From Echinococcus granulosus (lineage: Eukaryota > Platyhelminthes > Cestoda > Cyclophyllidea > Taeniidae): DNA of 64,000 bases. Below are positions 9,767 through 24,600 of the stretch, in pieces. The DNA is taken from contig NW_020170406.1 of NCBI RefSeq assembly GCF_000524195.1, positions 657,966-721,965 on the forward strand, written 5' to 3'. Below the pieces are notes generated by a model. It was not told where the DNA came from. It did not search any database and was given only the letters and a program-made list of their open reading frames with translations. Within the stretch, counting starts at the first letter, position 1; the number at the start of each line of letters is the position of its first letter. The position numbers were made by a program, and so were the translations under genes.

Positions 9767-12466
9767 ATTTGAAAGTGCCGCACAGGTAGGAGAAATTAAA
9801 TGCGGATAAGACCAAACTCTGCAACGGATAAACCCCAATTGGTTCAGTCAACCAAGAAATTGTACATCAAACTTTTGAGTTATGATTCTCTTGTTTTTAA
9901 GGACATTGTACTTGTAATGATGGTAGCGAACGTTGTTCTGCTAACCCCCATAATCAGATGATAAAAGCGATACTGCTATAATTTTGAATAAAAAGCGTGT
10001 GCGAAATAGACTTGGTTATGCCATAAGTCTTATACTTTTCAAAACTTCACTTACGCTAGCACAGTTTGAAGGCAATGAATTGCCACAATTGCAACAACAG
10101 TGGTTCCTTTACTTCAAGACATAGTTATTAGATTTTTCGCGTGTGTGTCACTACAGTGTCCTTTGACTTCTTTAAAGACGAAGAGACATACTGATGGAGA
10201 AGAATGTGTGACGCTGACTTTTAAAATTGCTAGGGGCTGTGAGCGTGGCTGGAGGCCAGCCCATGGGGAATGTATAGTTGCGGAGCCCTAAATGGTTCGT
10301 TACCAAAACCGAGAGTTAAATGAACAAGTAAAGTATTGAATTTCATATTCACATCATCAGTATAATATGTCACACAATGCAGCTAACTTTGCTACCACAT
10401 TGCATTTACAACATGTTAAGAAACATCTTCATTAAGATTTTGTGCAGCAAAATGAATCAAATTGCTCCCATACTGCAGTATTTTGATAAGTCTTCATATT
10501 TTTTGGTTTTTCTGGTACTTTGTGGTCCATGCTTGACATTCTGCTGGGCAGCATAGCCTCCAACTCCCGCCAGTAGCTCCTAAGCCCCTGCATATGTTGT
10601 CCAAAACATATTCAGGCCTAGCATTATGATTTTTTTCGTAACTAGGAAATACTCAGGGTTCTACATTAATAGCAACGGAAAATAAACCCTACTCAAAGTA
10701 CAAATGCCCAGATTTCTACTGCTGAGTGCTAAAATTTAAAGGAACGGAAGAAGTGCATAGGCGGCAGGTGGGACAAACTGTGGTGACTCCTCATAGGAAG
10801 GCTAAAAATGATGCCTGCCTTCGGCAACTACCCCAATTTCGTGTTATGTGGGAGTGTCTATAATTGACATGGCAATAGCGTGTCTGTGTATCATCTAGAT
10901 AAGTTCTTTAAGGAGCCATCTACAACACATCTATATGAACATGTAAATGAAGGTAATAGACCACATCTCCCTCAAATCCTTACAGAAAGGGTAAAACCTC
11001 GGTAGATTTGGCTAGGCAGCGCTAAAATGAAAAACAATTGGATAGAGAAACAGACACGAAATGCTGCACCCGAATAATTATTTTGAATACATTTTTATTA
11101 AAAGACTTTGCTTAAGAGCACTGTTTTAAAAAATAGCAGTAAACTTGTGCAATGGCCTGCACAGTTATCCTCCACCTATACAGTTCCCAGACAGGACGGA
11201 TATGGAGAGCCAGTAGAATCACCAACAAAGATCGATGATGCTGTGGTCAGATACCCTTTAAATTGCAGGCAAATTAGATTCCTGATGTAATTATTTCATG
11301 CGTATTCCTCTTACAGCACCGACTATCTTGTAATGACCGACGCATGAAGTTAAAGGAAGCAACGGAAACAACGCTCAAAATGAGAGGGGTCTTTTCAATG
11401 CTTTGATTACTTGTCAAATACTTCATTTTTGTTTTGTGAGCATTAGAGGCCAAAACTCTGTGTTTTGCATAGCGGCGCGGCTCCCGAACTACACCGGTAG
11501 CCTCATACCTCGGCAGTACAATCTCTGCTCTAGAATTTTTATTCCTTTCGCCTTTGGGAATGACACATGGCACTGCTTAAGGGCTAGAAATCTTGTCCAC
11601 AGACCAAGTGTTAACTTTAGGCATCAAAATCATGACCAAGATTTAGAAACTAGGTGTGGTTGTTGTAGGTAATTTGAATTTAATTTAAGAATCGGATGCT
11701 TGAGTCGAATGCATAGATAGGCAGGATTTTTCACTAATTCTATTTGTAGCCCTCTAAAAATAATCAAAACCACTAATGGGTACTGTAGGTAATTTAAGTG
11801 CTCATCATTCGCTCCTTGGTAGCATGTAGAGATAGTGCCATTTGCTTCCCAAAAACACATATTAAACTTTGTTTTTTCCTTTTATTTATTCTTGCTAGGT
11901 TTCGTATGAATATTTTGCTTTTACTTAGTGATTTTTTGAAAGGTTTTATTTGTTTAAGCTTTTCAATTATTTATTTCTGGCGTCTTCAAGGATTTGGATG
12001 CGTTTTGGAACTAGGCCCATGTTTTCACTTACGTAGATTAAACGGATACATGAGCAAAAAACGAAGTACTCCGCTTTATAACTAGGCCAAAAAGAGTAAG
12101 ATTTTTAGTGAAACAATTTTTTGGGTTTGCGACTGCAAATTATAAGAGACATGGGTAATAATTTCCTCCGGTAATCAACCCAAGAACTTAAGATTAAAAC
12201 AAGCTAGTCTAATTTAAATTAATGGTGCACTTTTTTAAGCCTTTGCATTTGTGGAGGAAGTCTTTTTTTGCAGTAACATGCCTGACAAACCTACTTCATT
12301 TGTGCTCATTACTTTGGAAAATCTTTCGCATTTGTAAGTAGATGGGTGCCCTAAGTAGCCAGCAGTTTTTTATATCATTGAGCACCTATGGCGTATTGAT
12401 TGCTTCAGTTTAATGCATTTTGGATTTTGATTATAATTTTTTTTGCTTTTACAGATTATTTTCACA
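9767..12466. other. Intergenic between divergent PRC1 and PMCA genes
   Basis: About 2.7 kb separates the two start codons, so both promoters and 5' UTR exons should lie here; no core promoter could be assigned. One copy of a dispersed repeat sits at about 10225-10340. Open frames at 11108-11672 are unrecognised. GCTTTTACAG at 12445-12454 is a strong acceptor 12 nt before the PMCA ATG, implying an upstream noncoding exon or spliced leader. Confidence 0.55.
10225..10340 (+). repeat. Dispersed repeat family, copy A
   Basis: Contains TGGAGGCCAGCCCAT, TTGCGGAGCCCTAAATGGTT and CCAAAACCGAGAGTTAAATG. These match in order three other copies in the window (48930-49050, 49780-49920, 63805-63945) at roughly 65-75 percent by eye, in the same orientation. 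The AATAAA-like end and ACA-type terminus would suit an old LTR, but the class is not proven. Confidence 0.55.
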
Positions 12467-12617
12467 ATGGCTTCCAAGCCCCCCAAAATGCAGTGCACTC
12501 CACAAACATTACACTTTCTTATGGAGTTAAGGGGAATAGAGGCAGCAAAATTTATTGAAAGAGAGTTTAATGGATATGCCAGCTTAGCGAAATTTTTATC
12601 TAGTTCGCCAATAACAG
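12467..12617 (+). CDS. PMCA exon 1: start codon and N-terminal cytosolic segment
   Basis: Begins [20 protein letters not shown] and contains the conserved LMELRG...[11 protein letters not shown] helix found before TM1 in PMCAs. The donor after ...SSPIT(G) is GTAGTC, phase 1. The ATG follows an acceptor at 12454. Confidence 0.87.
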
Positions 12618-15600
12618 GTAGTCAAATTTCTAAAGTTGCGTATTTTCGAAATCAAGCATTCAAGTTAGAGTTCTATTTCTTGCTAAAGTGAATGTTACAA
12701 TTGGATATTGTTTATTAATATCAGCTGGAGGACTCTTTTAAGAATTGGCCAAAATTTTACAATGCATTGTGTTTATTTTAAAACAACCAACAATACATAA
12801 TCGATTGACCTAAATAATACTAGAGGAATTTTCCTAGGATTAAATGAGTCCGAGGTGGAAAAGCAGCGCCAACTGTACGGAACAAACGTTATTCCCCAGA
12901 AACCACCAAAATCCATATTTCGTCTGGTCTGGGAGGCTTTGCAGGATATCACGCTTCTGGTTCTTATTGGAGCTGCAATTGTCTCGTTATCACTCTCCCT
13001 GTACATGAAATGTAAGTATTAGTTACCTTTACTCAATAGGGATTTTCAGATCATTATTAAGAGCATCACGTATAACGATCTAGAAATACATAAGTAATCA
13101 TGCTTACCATTTTAGGAGGTCTTTAAGAGACCTTAGTTGATTTATAGCAAAAGAATAATGCGCATTTTAATGCATAGTTTAGGAGAAAGAACCAGCATTT
13201 TTGTACATTCATGAAAATGTGCTTCAGTAAAACACAAAATCATGTAATAACCTAATCAATAAAATGATGCTCAAGCATTAAATTGTACTGCAATTTATTC
13301 GAAGCAAATACATTTCGTAATAGTTCTACAATGGACCATTTGGGTGTATGGCATGGAACATCCTTTTTGCACACTTGAGCAATTTAGGATTATACAGTGT
13401 ACGAAACACAACTGATCCAAGTTACTAAACACATACTTTAATATACCTCTTTTTTTGATTTAGCAAAAAGTGGAAGTTTAGCCTAAATAGTTTTTCATTT
13501 TTCGTGGTTTTGAGATGCTTTAGAGCTACTATACATACCTATTTATTCAGAGGGAAATAGGTATTGCCCAGCATCGAAGTTAGACAATTTACGATCTGAG
13601 GTAATAACGCGTTTGAGTCTATCTTTAAAATAGAGAGAGGATATCTGTCTGAACCCTGATAATTAGAGACTAAGAAAGTGATAACTTGCCTTCCCTAAGT
13701 AGGATCAAGCAGGTTATCAACTCAAGTTTTAAAATGGAACCCTCCTAGATAACTGGTACTCATTCTGATAGACAGAGAGTTAAATAATATGCAGTGTTCC
13801 TGCAAAGCGCGTAGCTGGGAGGGTTTCATATATTTATTATTCCTTATTTCCTTTCTATTTAAAACCTTAAGCAAATAATTACTGGTAACTGCAGCTGAAG
13901 GTGTATTACAGATTGATGTGTTTTCCATAGTTGAAATAACTTGTTTTAAATGCTGAGGAGCGAATACTTCGGTATTCTTCAAAGAAATGTTTGCATCTTT
14001 ACCAAATTTAATGTAGTAGCTTAGCATCCTAAACGCATTAATATTTGATTATCGCTTAAGAATTTCACCAACGTACAAATTTATGACTACTTCTAGTAAA
14101 TAAGCAAAAGGTATTCGAAGTTATAAATATGAGTAGTTTGTCCATAAACAAATAATTGAATATCTGAATATGTATGCTGTAAATGCTTTATGATAAAATC
14201 ACCGACCTATTTTACTCTGCAGTCAACCCTTCCCCTAATCATGATGGAACCTCAGAAAACGAGACAGGATGGATAGAAGGTGCTGCCATACTAGTGGCTG
14301 TCGTTGTTGTGGTGGTCGTGGTAGCAGTCAATGACTGGCAAAAGGAAAAACAATTCCGTGGACTTCAGAGTCGCATAGAGGCTGAACAGAAGTTTACTGT
14401 CCTGCGTGATGGAATAATTAAGGAAATTTCCATAGCTGATATTGTGGTTGGTGACCTCTGCCTTGTTAAATATGGTGAGATATTGCAGTTATCAATCATA
14501 GCGGTCATCGGATGATGTAGTAGTGACGACAAGTGCAAATCACTTTTTTCTTTAAAAACAATCCCAAAGTTGCAATAAGATTCGAAGAAAAGTCTCGCTA
14601 AGGTGTGAGCGTGTCACAAATATTAAAAGAGTACACTTTAGAGGACAATGATGGGGATTACTGTATAATTCCTGCTTTACTAAGGAATGGCGTTTGCGAA
14701 GGTGCTGTTTTGTAAGGGCTATCAAACTTCGGGCCTGAGGTACAATCACACAGTGAAAAAAACATCACTAATTGGCAACATCAGATTACCGAAGCTCAGA
14801 GTATGTTAGACTTTGACCACTGTTAGATTCGGATTTTACCGTGCCTATAGGGAACGATTAACAAGTACAATTTCTTAGCATGTTAGTGACAACTTCAAAT
14901 ACGAAGTGTGCCATTAAATTGCAGTTAGAGTGAAGAAAAATAATTACCACGGCTTCAACTTGTGGTTAAATCAGATCATGATTTGTACTTACCTCGTCAG
15001 GTATGCTTAAACACGGAAGTGATCGTATTTTCTAGTCCAAAAGCAACTAGCAAGAATTAGTAAAGTAGGAATTTTAAATTAATTCATGGTTTTATCAATA
15101 ACGCCTTAACCTGATCTGCTAATCAGAATGAGAGTGAATAAAATAAACTTTAACTTCTTCCTCTGCCTACTACAATAATAAATTATTTTATAGAAAGGTC
15201 TCGGACCATATGTGCTGCTCCATTTCCTCATAGGCCCTACAGAAGTGTCAAGGAGGTAAAGAAATTTTTAAATAATATCTCTAAGTCGATAAATTCCCAG
15301 CGAGTACTAGTCCGTACGGATAAGATTGCCTTCCTACTCTTTTGCGCTTCTATGATTAAACGAGAAGGGATTTTTCCCCTTAGAGGAATCAGTGTGATTT
15401 AATGAACAAAAAAGTGTGCAGATCACAGATTAGCGTTTCAGACAACTACAGAAACTCAATGTAGGGATTGTGATGATGCTTAAAGGCGGCCAGCCACGGA
15501 GAGAGCCATTAGTCTTTACAAAATGGCCCCTAGAGACTGCGGAGATCCGTGCGGTGTTCAGACTAGGTTTGGATTATCTACCTTTGGACCCAGCATTGCC

Positions 15601-18600
15601 GCTACTTTCCCCGTAGTTGGCATTCAGTGGAGGCCAGAATGGTTATACTAACATTGCAGACCTGAAGCCGGCTTTGGTATGGCAATACTAAGTCCAGAAG
15701 GTGAAGAATCCTTTAGTAAGGTGATCAGGCATACAGATGTACTAAAATTCTTTCAAATATTGATACGTATTGGAGAAATCTTGTAAATTTATCGTAACTA
15801 GTGATTTTCAAAATATTTGCGTTGAATGAATGCAGACTACAAGGGCAAAGTTAATTTACTTATTCCAATACTGCCCACATTATGAATCTTTAATCATTAT
15901 TAAATTGTAATGAAAAGGGTGAAAAGTGGTTTTTGAGCGGGGAATAATTACCAATCCTTCCATTTAAATTTTTTTAATTTAAGGCTGGTCATTATCAACA
16001 TCGTCATCAAAAATATGATCCGAATTAAAGTTCGGAAAAAGGATAGCTAATTTCTAGGTTATGCGACTGGAATAAAGCTGTAGCGAAATTTTAAACAAGT
16101 TACTGTTGACTTTTCATTGAATACGTCTGAAGGTTTGATTAAAAGTGCATTCCGAAACACTAAAGAGAATTGGAAATATTATATGAAAGCTAATTATTTG
16201 ACTTTCTTAGGAGACCTTTTACCCGCTGACGGGGTGGTGATCCAATCCACTGACCTGAAAATTGACGAGAGTTCCCTCACTGGCGAATCAGATCACGTGA
16301 GAAAGAGCACAACGTTGGATCCAACACTGCTCTCGGGTGGGTCTCTTTCCATCATGCTATAATGTCTTTATTTTCTTAATACGGAAGTGTATTGTCGGTG
16401 CTATTCACAAAGCTACCATTGAGACATGGGCATAAAAGTGGTATCATTAGTAACTTAAAGAAACACTGGGAAGTTACCAGCCTAAGTAGCATGGAGACTG
16501 AATCACGGAGGGCTACAAGGACCCAAAAACTACTATAATTGACAAAAACGAATGTCATTTTTAGGAATAATTTATTCTTTTAGGCCTCGCAAAATGATTT
16601 TAAATCTCACCACGGAGATTTCGGACTTCAAAGGCAAATGCATTTCATCCTCTAATTAAAAGTGCGATCCCACAGTGAGAGCTTCTCCAATAGCAATCGC
16701 ATTCCATTGAAACATTTACCAAAATCAAAAGCACTTAATTTGGATTGCTTTCTGGAGGGATTCTCTCTATTTTCTTCCAGTTTCATTTTATCCACTAAAG
16801 TCATTCCGGAAAAAATTCTAACATTTTTGATTAAACATTCGATGCACTGTTTTGGTCCCTTAAATGCTGGTTTTACTCCATTGGTGGCCATGCTGTCTGA
16901 CTTCAGATTTGGGTAATTGCTACAGGCCATCTTGAATTCGGTGACCACTCTGTCGTTTGTAGAGATCCACAACAAATGCACTCCTTTTACGACAGCGCGG
17001 TAAAAACTATCATGCTCTTGCAAGAGGTAAAAGATTCAAACAAATCGTTTGGTGCTGCTAATAATTTTGTTATCCCTGAAGCCCCTGAAAAGAATAGAAG
17101 TGTGCAAATGTCTTCTCCATCCAAAAAAATTACTACCATTTGTATTTTTGAAGGTGGGAAGAATGTTGGTGTAATCCCAAGCCCAAAAGTGTGGATCACG
17201 TTAACCATTGTCTACGCATGCGTGCTCATAGTCTATAGAAGGCAAGACCTATTAATAAAACCCTCTAGGCAATAAACACGTGCACACAAAAATCGGGTAT
17301 TCGGTTAACATTTACTGCTGCGCACTTTTGGCCTCATGTGAAACCCACCCTTCATTTTCTGTCGCGCCTAAAAACTACTTTAACAACGCTAAATAGGCAC
17401 CTTTCCTAGACCTGAAGGGAAGCGCTTTTACATTTTATCCATTTAAATACTAGATTTCATGCAGTGATTTGCTTGAAACGCACTTTATTATCACGTTGGG
17501 ATATGCGGTTTTATGAAATATTGTGGGTGCGGGAAACATAAAGTTCGTTTAAAAAGCAGCTGTCTCTTTTCGTCGATCAACAAGACCTTTTTTCTATAAC
17601 AATTATTTGAGTGATTAAGACCTCGCCTGGACTCCAACAACCAATGATTTTTGTTGGCAACAGGGGGGATTTATTCTTAGACCAGCAGATCATATTTTCT
17701 GCAGGAATTTCCACGAGCATCTTCCAAATGCCTGCCATCGGCGCAAGCAGCTTCTATTTGATTAAATAAACACCATCTTCTCATACCATAAATCTGCTCG
17801 TAAAATTGTTTTGATGTCAGAATATTGGACACCGGTCTTTAAGCTTCAAAAGAAATCTATTTTATTAAAATTACATGCGCTATTTCTGAGGTTGCAAAAC
17901 GAGTCCATTAATTTCAAGGAACCCACGTAATGGAGGGTTCGGGCCGGATGCTGGTAACCGCGGTGGGAAAAAACTCGCAAGCAGGAATAATCTACTCCCT
18001 CCTCAATAATATGCACGGCGATCTTCCAGAAACAACTCTCCAGCTAAATTCTATCAGCAACACCAAAGGTAAGCCAGTCACCGTCACTTTGTTGTCAAAT
18101 TTGCACTCAATCTTCTGCCTTCTACCTAAATTCTCAATCTTGTAGGGGAAAGTGCATTAGCGCCTGTCAGCTTCTAGCCCAAAAAACTGGGGAGAATAAG
18201 GGGAATGGACTCTAATTGTTTAACCTAATAAAAATTTCTAAATTGTGGAAGTTTTGTAGTTCAGCTCCATCATCTGGGATTTTATACAGATCCGGCTTAC
18301 AAATCCGCAATGATGCAATATTCATAAAATTCCTTTCAAATAGAGCAACGAAGTTTGCTATCGAATGTGTAGTTCCTCAGTATACGGTGAATTTTCTTCC
18401 TCTCTTATTAACTGACATACATCGCGGCAACGCAGTTAGAAACATCGTGGAAATTCATCCGATTCCCGTATACCTCCCTTCTTATAGGCAGAAATCATGA
18501 TAGTAAAGTAACGTTTCTTTAAATGTTCAATGTGCCTCCTTCTTTCAGCTTCAAAATATGCACATTTTGAGGGCATTACTCAATCGAATTGCGAAAAGGT

Positions 18601-21600
18601 TTAATTATTGTTACTAGGAAGTGCTATAACCTAACCTAGTCTAACCTAGACATCGGTAAGAAACACTATCAAAAGTCGAGGCGTATCATGCAGATTTTAT
18701 GGCATATAGGTACAAAATAGCTGACTTGCAGTTCATTTAATCTCTAGGATATTATCGTTGAATTTGAATGGGCTAAAGATATACCAGTTTTTTGGCTAGA
18801 TTAATCCATCCTAGGCACTTTAATCACTACTGCTTACTTAAACACCCTTTAGTCAGATATAAAAAATTAAAACAAGTTAAGCTTAATTAATTTAACCCAC
18901 TTTTCCAGATAGATATTCAGACACTGTTTCATGCCCTCTTTTATCTTTTCAGGCACGTTGGATACAATAGTAGAGAAGGGCGCAGAGGACGCTTCAAAGG
19001 GTAAAATTTATCTTTTGCTCTCTAACAGAGGTAACTGTTTCGTTGCAGGATATGAAGAATGTTTGCCTACAGCAGTAGAAATTACGAAGCCCAAGGAGAA
19101 CAAGTCCAAACTACGGACTCGTGAGATGTCCGTCCTGCAGTTGAAGTTGACCAAACTCGCCATTCAAATAGGCTACGTTGGTGGGATGACATCATTTCCT
19201 GGTTATTTTCTTTCATTCTCTATTTAGGCACAGTTTTGGCGGTGGCTACAGTAATGATTTTAATAATCAAATTCTGCATAATCGAGTTTGGCCACAAGAA
19301 AGAAGCCTGGAATACGGGCAGACATCTGAAGCATTTCATCCACTTCTTCATAATCGGCGTCACGATTCTTGTGGTTGCTGTGCCTGAAGGTCTTCCATTG
19401 GCAGTTACTCTCTCTCTCGCCTATTCGGTCAAGAAAATGATGAAAGTATGTAACCAGTGGAACTAAGGTTTACTTTAAGTTATTGCTTCATTGAATGCTC
19501 TTATCACGAGGTCGTTAACGAGAACTTGGTGTAATAGCTGAAGGAGTCCAATTAGACTAATCAAGTGGGCTTCGTCGTAGGATCCTGCGATCCAATCAGG
19601 GGAACCACTATGTGGAATTTTACCCAGAGGCTGACCCTCCTATGCACATAGCCCGCATAACATCATGATTTTTTCTACCTGCTAGGAAAGGGAGCATTTT
19701 CGTTGCTGGTGTATGCATAGGCAAATCAAGTGTGCCTTGATTTTATCATGGAGGATGAGGAAAAAGATTTTTTCCGGTATTGTAGAAAACAACCTAATTT
19801 TGCTTGAGGTATCTTAGTGCCAGAATAAAAGAACAAAAGTTTACCTTTTTAGATGGTTTTATATGTGCGTACTCGTTATCTTTAAATCGGTTGAATATTT
19901 CAAATTTGTATAATGCAAATGCTTCACTCAGGTATATTCCACGAACTTTGAAATGAGCAGTGAAATATCGTGTTATGAACACTTACTTAAACCATTAAGG
20001 CTTTACCAATTTGAAAAACAGAACTTGTGGTCACATTTCCTTCGAGTTGTTTCAATCAGAAACAACTTTCAAAAATCTATTCGATGCAGTGACAAACTAG
20101 GATGATTTCCATGCAGAAATTAGAGGTGCTGTATTAATAATTTCAAACTGTACCGTAAAGAGTTACACTTTTATGTGATTTACTCGCAAACTAAATTTGC
20201 ACATATTGGGGCTATTTTTGAGAAAAAAACAAAGGAATGGGGATTATATACTATGTAATTTTGGATGTTTTTTACAAATAATCTCAGCAAGACTAACTTG
20301 TGCGATGGAAATTGCGGACTGAGTTTAAAAATTTATTGCCTAGGACTTTTCCCAAGACAAACTCATTACTGTTGGAATGAAACAGAGAAAGAATTCCCTA
20401 CTTTGATACGTCTTCTGCCTTGCAAGTTTCACCTGAATTAAAAAGCTGGATCTTTTTCCAAACTCTGAATTATTGATATACCAAAGACAGTTAGGTAAAT
20501 TATATCACGTAGGAGATTCCCTTACCTAAAGACCCAGTAAAGAAAATATGACCATCATACATTAACTAGTATTTACTCCTAGTTTTCAGCCATCCCCATT
20601 TCCTGACTTCGGCCGTGCATTTCGAGCCAAAGTCACGACGACCACTCCATCATCTAGGACATTTTGTAGATAGGTTGGACATTGATTTCGTTCTTATATC
20701 CCCCCCATAACAGAAAAAATGAGTAAAACATTTGTTTTCTCAGTACAACGGAAGGTGATGCGTAATGTGCCAAAATTGTAAGGCTAAATTGTCAAAAAAC
20801 ACATATACAGTGTTTGTAAGACTCGTTTATAGTTCAACGATAGATATGGGAGTGAATGCACATCTACCTGGAGGCTTTTAACTGATTATTTGGAAAGATC
20901 CCAAGGTACCCTATGTAAGATGGTGAGGAAGGTAAAACAGTGCTTGTGGTACAATGTACCATCATTTTCATTTTTTCCTATGAAAAAGTTTGGCGCACAA
21001 AAGTATCAAGTCAGCTGCACGCAACCTTCTCACACCCATTGTATCCCATGATGGATCATAAAGGCCACAGCTGGTTAGTAAGGAGAGTGGAGGAGTATCA
21101 AGACCTTTTAAGAATCTAAAAAGAAATCTCTCAACCTGTAAATGCAATGCTTATTTTACACACACTAAGTTTGGCTTATCTGTTTTTATTAATGCACTTT
21201 GCGACCATTGCAATGCTCTGATCCCCGAAACTAAGAGAAAAGAGCTTTTCCTCCAGTTCCCCTTATCATCCCCCTAGAGTTTTTCAAAAGGGTTTTCTTT
21301 TATAAGCTGACGATTGTAAACAACTTTCTGTGCAAATAAGTTTATAGGGTGAGTGGTTTTACTTAAATAAACTCTGCACAGTGGTAGACACTTTCGGTTA
21401 TCTAAACATATTTTGCATTTAACAACAAGGTATACTGTCATATCATTATAAATTGGTAAACATCAAAAGACAGAAGCCAGTTTCCCATTGTTTATTTATT
21501 TTGCTCTCAAAATGCATTGGTTGAAGCCGAACGGGTTTTCTTGGACCTTTTTTCCCTGATCTTGTCTGCCACGATGGAGTGGGTAGTGATTCCTAAATAC

Positions 21601-24600
21601 AATGATTTAATAATGAGCAGTTATATAATTCTTGGAGATTTAATTCTATATCTCGTTTACGTTGATTACTTAATGGAAACAAATTAGGTGTTTCCTAATG
21701 TACAACTACACGCATTGTTTTAAACCGTAAAGACGTAAATACTTTTCAATGCTAAACTATAAGAAATGAGCCTCACCTTCCCGCTTATTCTTGCTCTAAT
21801 CAGTGAAATTTTCAAAACTTTGAGAAATTGCGGAATTTATGGAAGTATTAGGTACTAAAAATGGCCAAAATACTCATATATGATTTCCCAGTAGGATTTC
21901 AGCTCTGTGTCTGTGGAGGATTAAGGGAATTGACACATTTTTTGATGAGATAAGCTTTAGTCTTAAATGAATGGTGACTTTTTCACAAAAGACATATTGG
22001 AAGAGGTAATAAGGAGGAAATCCTTGCAGAAGCAAATTTTTTGTAATTTTAGGTGTTGAAAATAGGACTTGCCATACTAATTGCTTTCCGGATGCTCAGC
22101 AGAATTCTAATTATCAAGTTTTTAGAAAACTGATTCCTTTTTAAAATGGAATAGTAAAGCAAAAATTCATAACAATTAGTACAAAATGGTGCCGTACAAT
22201 CTCGCCGAGTTTTCGAGGGACAAAGAAATGAGCAAAAGGTTACACTAGTGTTCTCTGATAGAATTAATCAAATCAGTGTATGGCGCTTTATTTATGTACA
22301 GAAAGACAAATTAATGTGTTAAGGGTGACATTTTAAAAAGAGTACATTATTTCAAAAGCTAAGGTAACGAAATTACCTCTTTGAAGGATAAAGAGATTCC
22401 GAATTTTCTTATCCACTTTACTTTGACAATTTCTTTTTTAAGATGTCTGGCTTCCGAATCCTTACCGATGACGAAGGAAGTCATAATACTAAGGCAAAAT
22501 ATGCATTGCCGACTTACAGAAGGGCTGAGGAGTTACTACTGGCATGTCCCGGAGATCATGCAGCCCAGCAGAAGTACAACCAAAAAGATTTAAATGCCCG
22601 CTAAACCAAAACGAGGAGGCAAAATTAATCAAAGTACAGCACTAGTTTTGACTATCAGCGGGAAATAATGTTGAGTTCTACTTCAAAATCAAGATAGCTT
22701 CATACTAAAATGACTGAAAAAGTTCATCAATGGTGTTTGCCAAGCTTCTGCTGTTTAAAGGCGTTCGTGCTCACAGTGAATGTTACTTCTTATCCAAATA
22801 CAGCAGAAGCAATGTAGCGAATGGGAAAGTTCGGATTGTATAAAGCAAATCGCTATTTGTCCTTCTACAAATTTTTCGATGCCGAGTCTAACAATGCCAA
22901 AAGCTTATGAAATTCGCTAAATTCTTAATTACTGTTGAACATGATGTTTCCAACTAGGGTTATTAGTTTTAAGGTATCACGGTACTAATAATTAATGAAA
23001 TAATTAAGATTTTGCCATCCTACTGCAGGGACGATCCCTTCATGATCATTGTCCCTCCGTTGTCATTTTGTGTAACATAACCCTATCGGCTGTAAATTCG
23101 AGTATGATAAAATTATCAACGCATAGAGGAAATACATTTTAAGCAAAGACATTTCGTCCTTGATCCCAGGATAATAATCTGGTTCGTCATTTGGATGCCT
23201 GTGAGACAATGGGGAACGCGACAGCCATATGTTCAGACAAGACGGGAACCCTAACCACCAATCGCATGACGGTCATAGAAGCCCATTTTGTGGATCGGAT
23301 TATCTCACTGCACGAACTGGAACATCTGAAGCAGTCCGATGTTGAGGGTCTTGTGAATGAGAGCGTCCTGCGTAAGCTCGAACTCGCCATCGCTGTCAAT
23401 TCCTCGTACACGTCTCGGCTACTGGTGAGTTAGTGACGATAATGCCTACATGTATTATCAAATAACCTTTAAATGAATGTTTAAAATTTAGCCACTATGG
23501 GTTGATTTTCTTTTCCAATAAACAGATCGCTGGTGATAAATGCTGTAAACATAACTTTTTTAGGTGTTTTATACTTTGAAACTAAAAAAATAATTTTGTT
23601 GCTTGGAATTTCTTTGCATCAACCCCCTTTCAAATGATATCCCAAAAAGTTTTGCACTTTAGGATAAAAAAATGAGAGAGCACAAAAACGGAAATTGTTA
23701 AGTCTTGAAATTCGTCCACAACATATCGATGGAATTTGGAATTAAACGATGGAATAGGGAAGGTTGACTGTCAAGGATTGTAGTTTAATCATGAGTAAAC
23801 GATCTAAATTGAAAAACAAACTATTTTAGGAGCTAGATAAAGCTTTGCTGTTACAAGTTAGTTGCTGTTAAGCACTTTTTAACTCCTTACATAATATTGT
23901 AGTAGACAAAAAATAAGAGAATTTAGAAAAGTGAATTCAACATATGGAACTTGAAAAGTAAACGACTGTTTAGTGGAGAACTAGTTACTTATTCAGACCG
24001 CATTTCAAATCAATTTAGATCAAAAAAATACTGAATACTTCTAACCTTTAGACGAAAAGTTAGTTTTTGGTCCAATTCTATCCAAGTTAATTCATTTACT
24101 GCTTTCATCGCATGCGTGTATCATGGGCATTATTTTATATTTTGTGTTGCAAGCAAACTAGTCGTTTTTTAAACAAATCAACAATTGCAAAATGTGCTTG
24201 ATCTAGAGGTGATTACATTTCTTTCCGGTTTATTGAAAGGGACGGTTGGGGACAACTCACTTCCTAATTCCAGTTGTCACGGCGAAATGAAAATAGCAAT
24301 ACAAAATCTGTGATTAATGTCTGGAGCCATTATGGGTCTAAAATAAAATCTTCGCAACAAGTCCAACGCTATAAGGGATATTGTGCTGAGAAGCAAAGTG
24401 TCTAGGAGTTTCTCCTGAGACAATCACTATTGCAATTTATTTAGATAATTGGCTTCGGGACCCACTGACTCAATGATATGTCGAATGAAAAGCGGTTAAA
24501 TATTGGAATGTGTAAAATAGATTATAAAAGCCAGCATTGATGTGACAGTTTCCATTCAGGTTCAAAGCCCGTCTCACATCTCGTGAATTTTTTAGTTACA

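Larger units (their letters stand above)
13012..18952 (+). other. PMCA introns 2-5
   Basis: Introns of 1211, 1736, 1582 and 884 nt flank exons 3-5. They are AT-rich. A GC-richer unexplained stretch lies at about 15480-15690. Open frames of up to 123 codons (for example 16652-17023, minus) resemble no family known to me. Confidence 0.6.

Noticed and set aside
16652..17023. 123-codon minus-strand open frame in PMCA intron 4
   Set aside because: No recognisable domain, no intron-exon support, and overlapping frames are open on the other strand.
18621..18652. TAACCTAACCTAGTCTAACC as a telomere-like repeat
   Set aside because: Only three imperfect units in an intron; too short to mean anything.
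24555..24600. GGTTCAAAGCCC as a tRNA B box
   Set aside because: No A box or cloverleaf of correct length upstream; only a short stem-like match.
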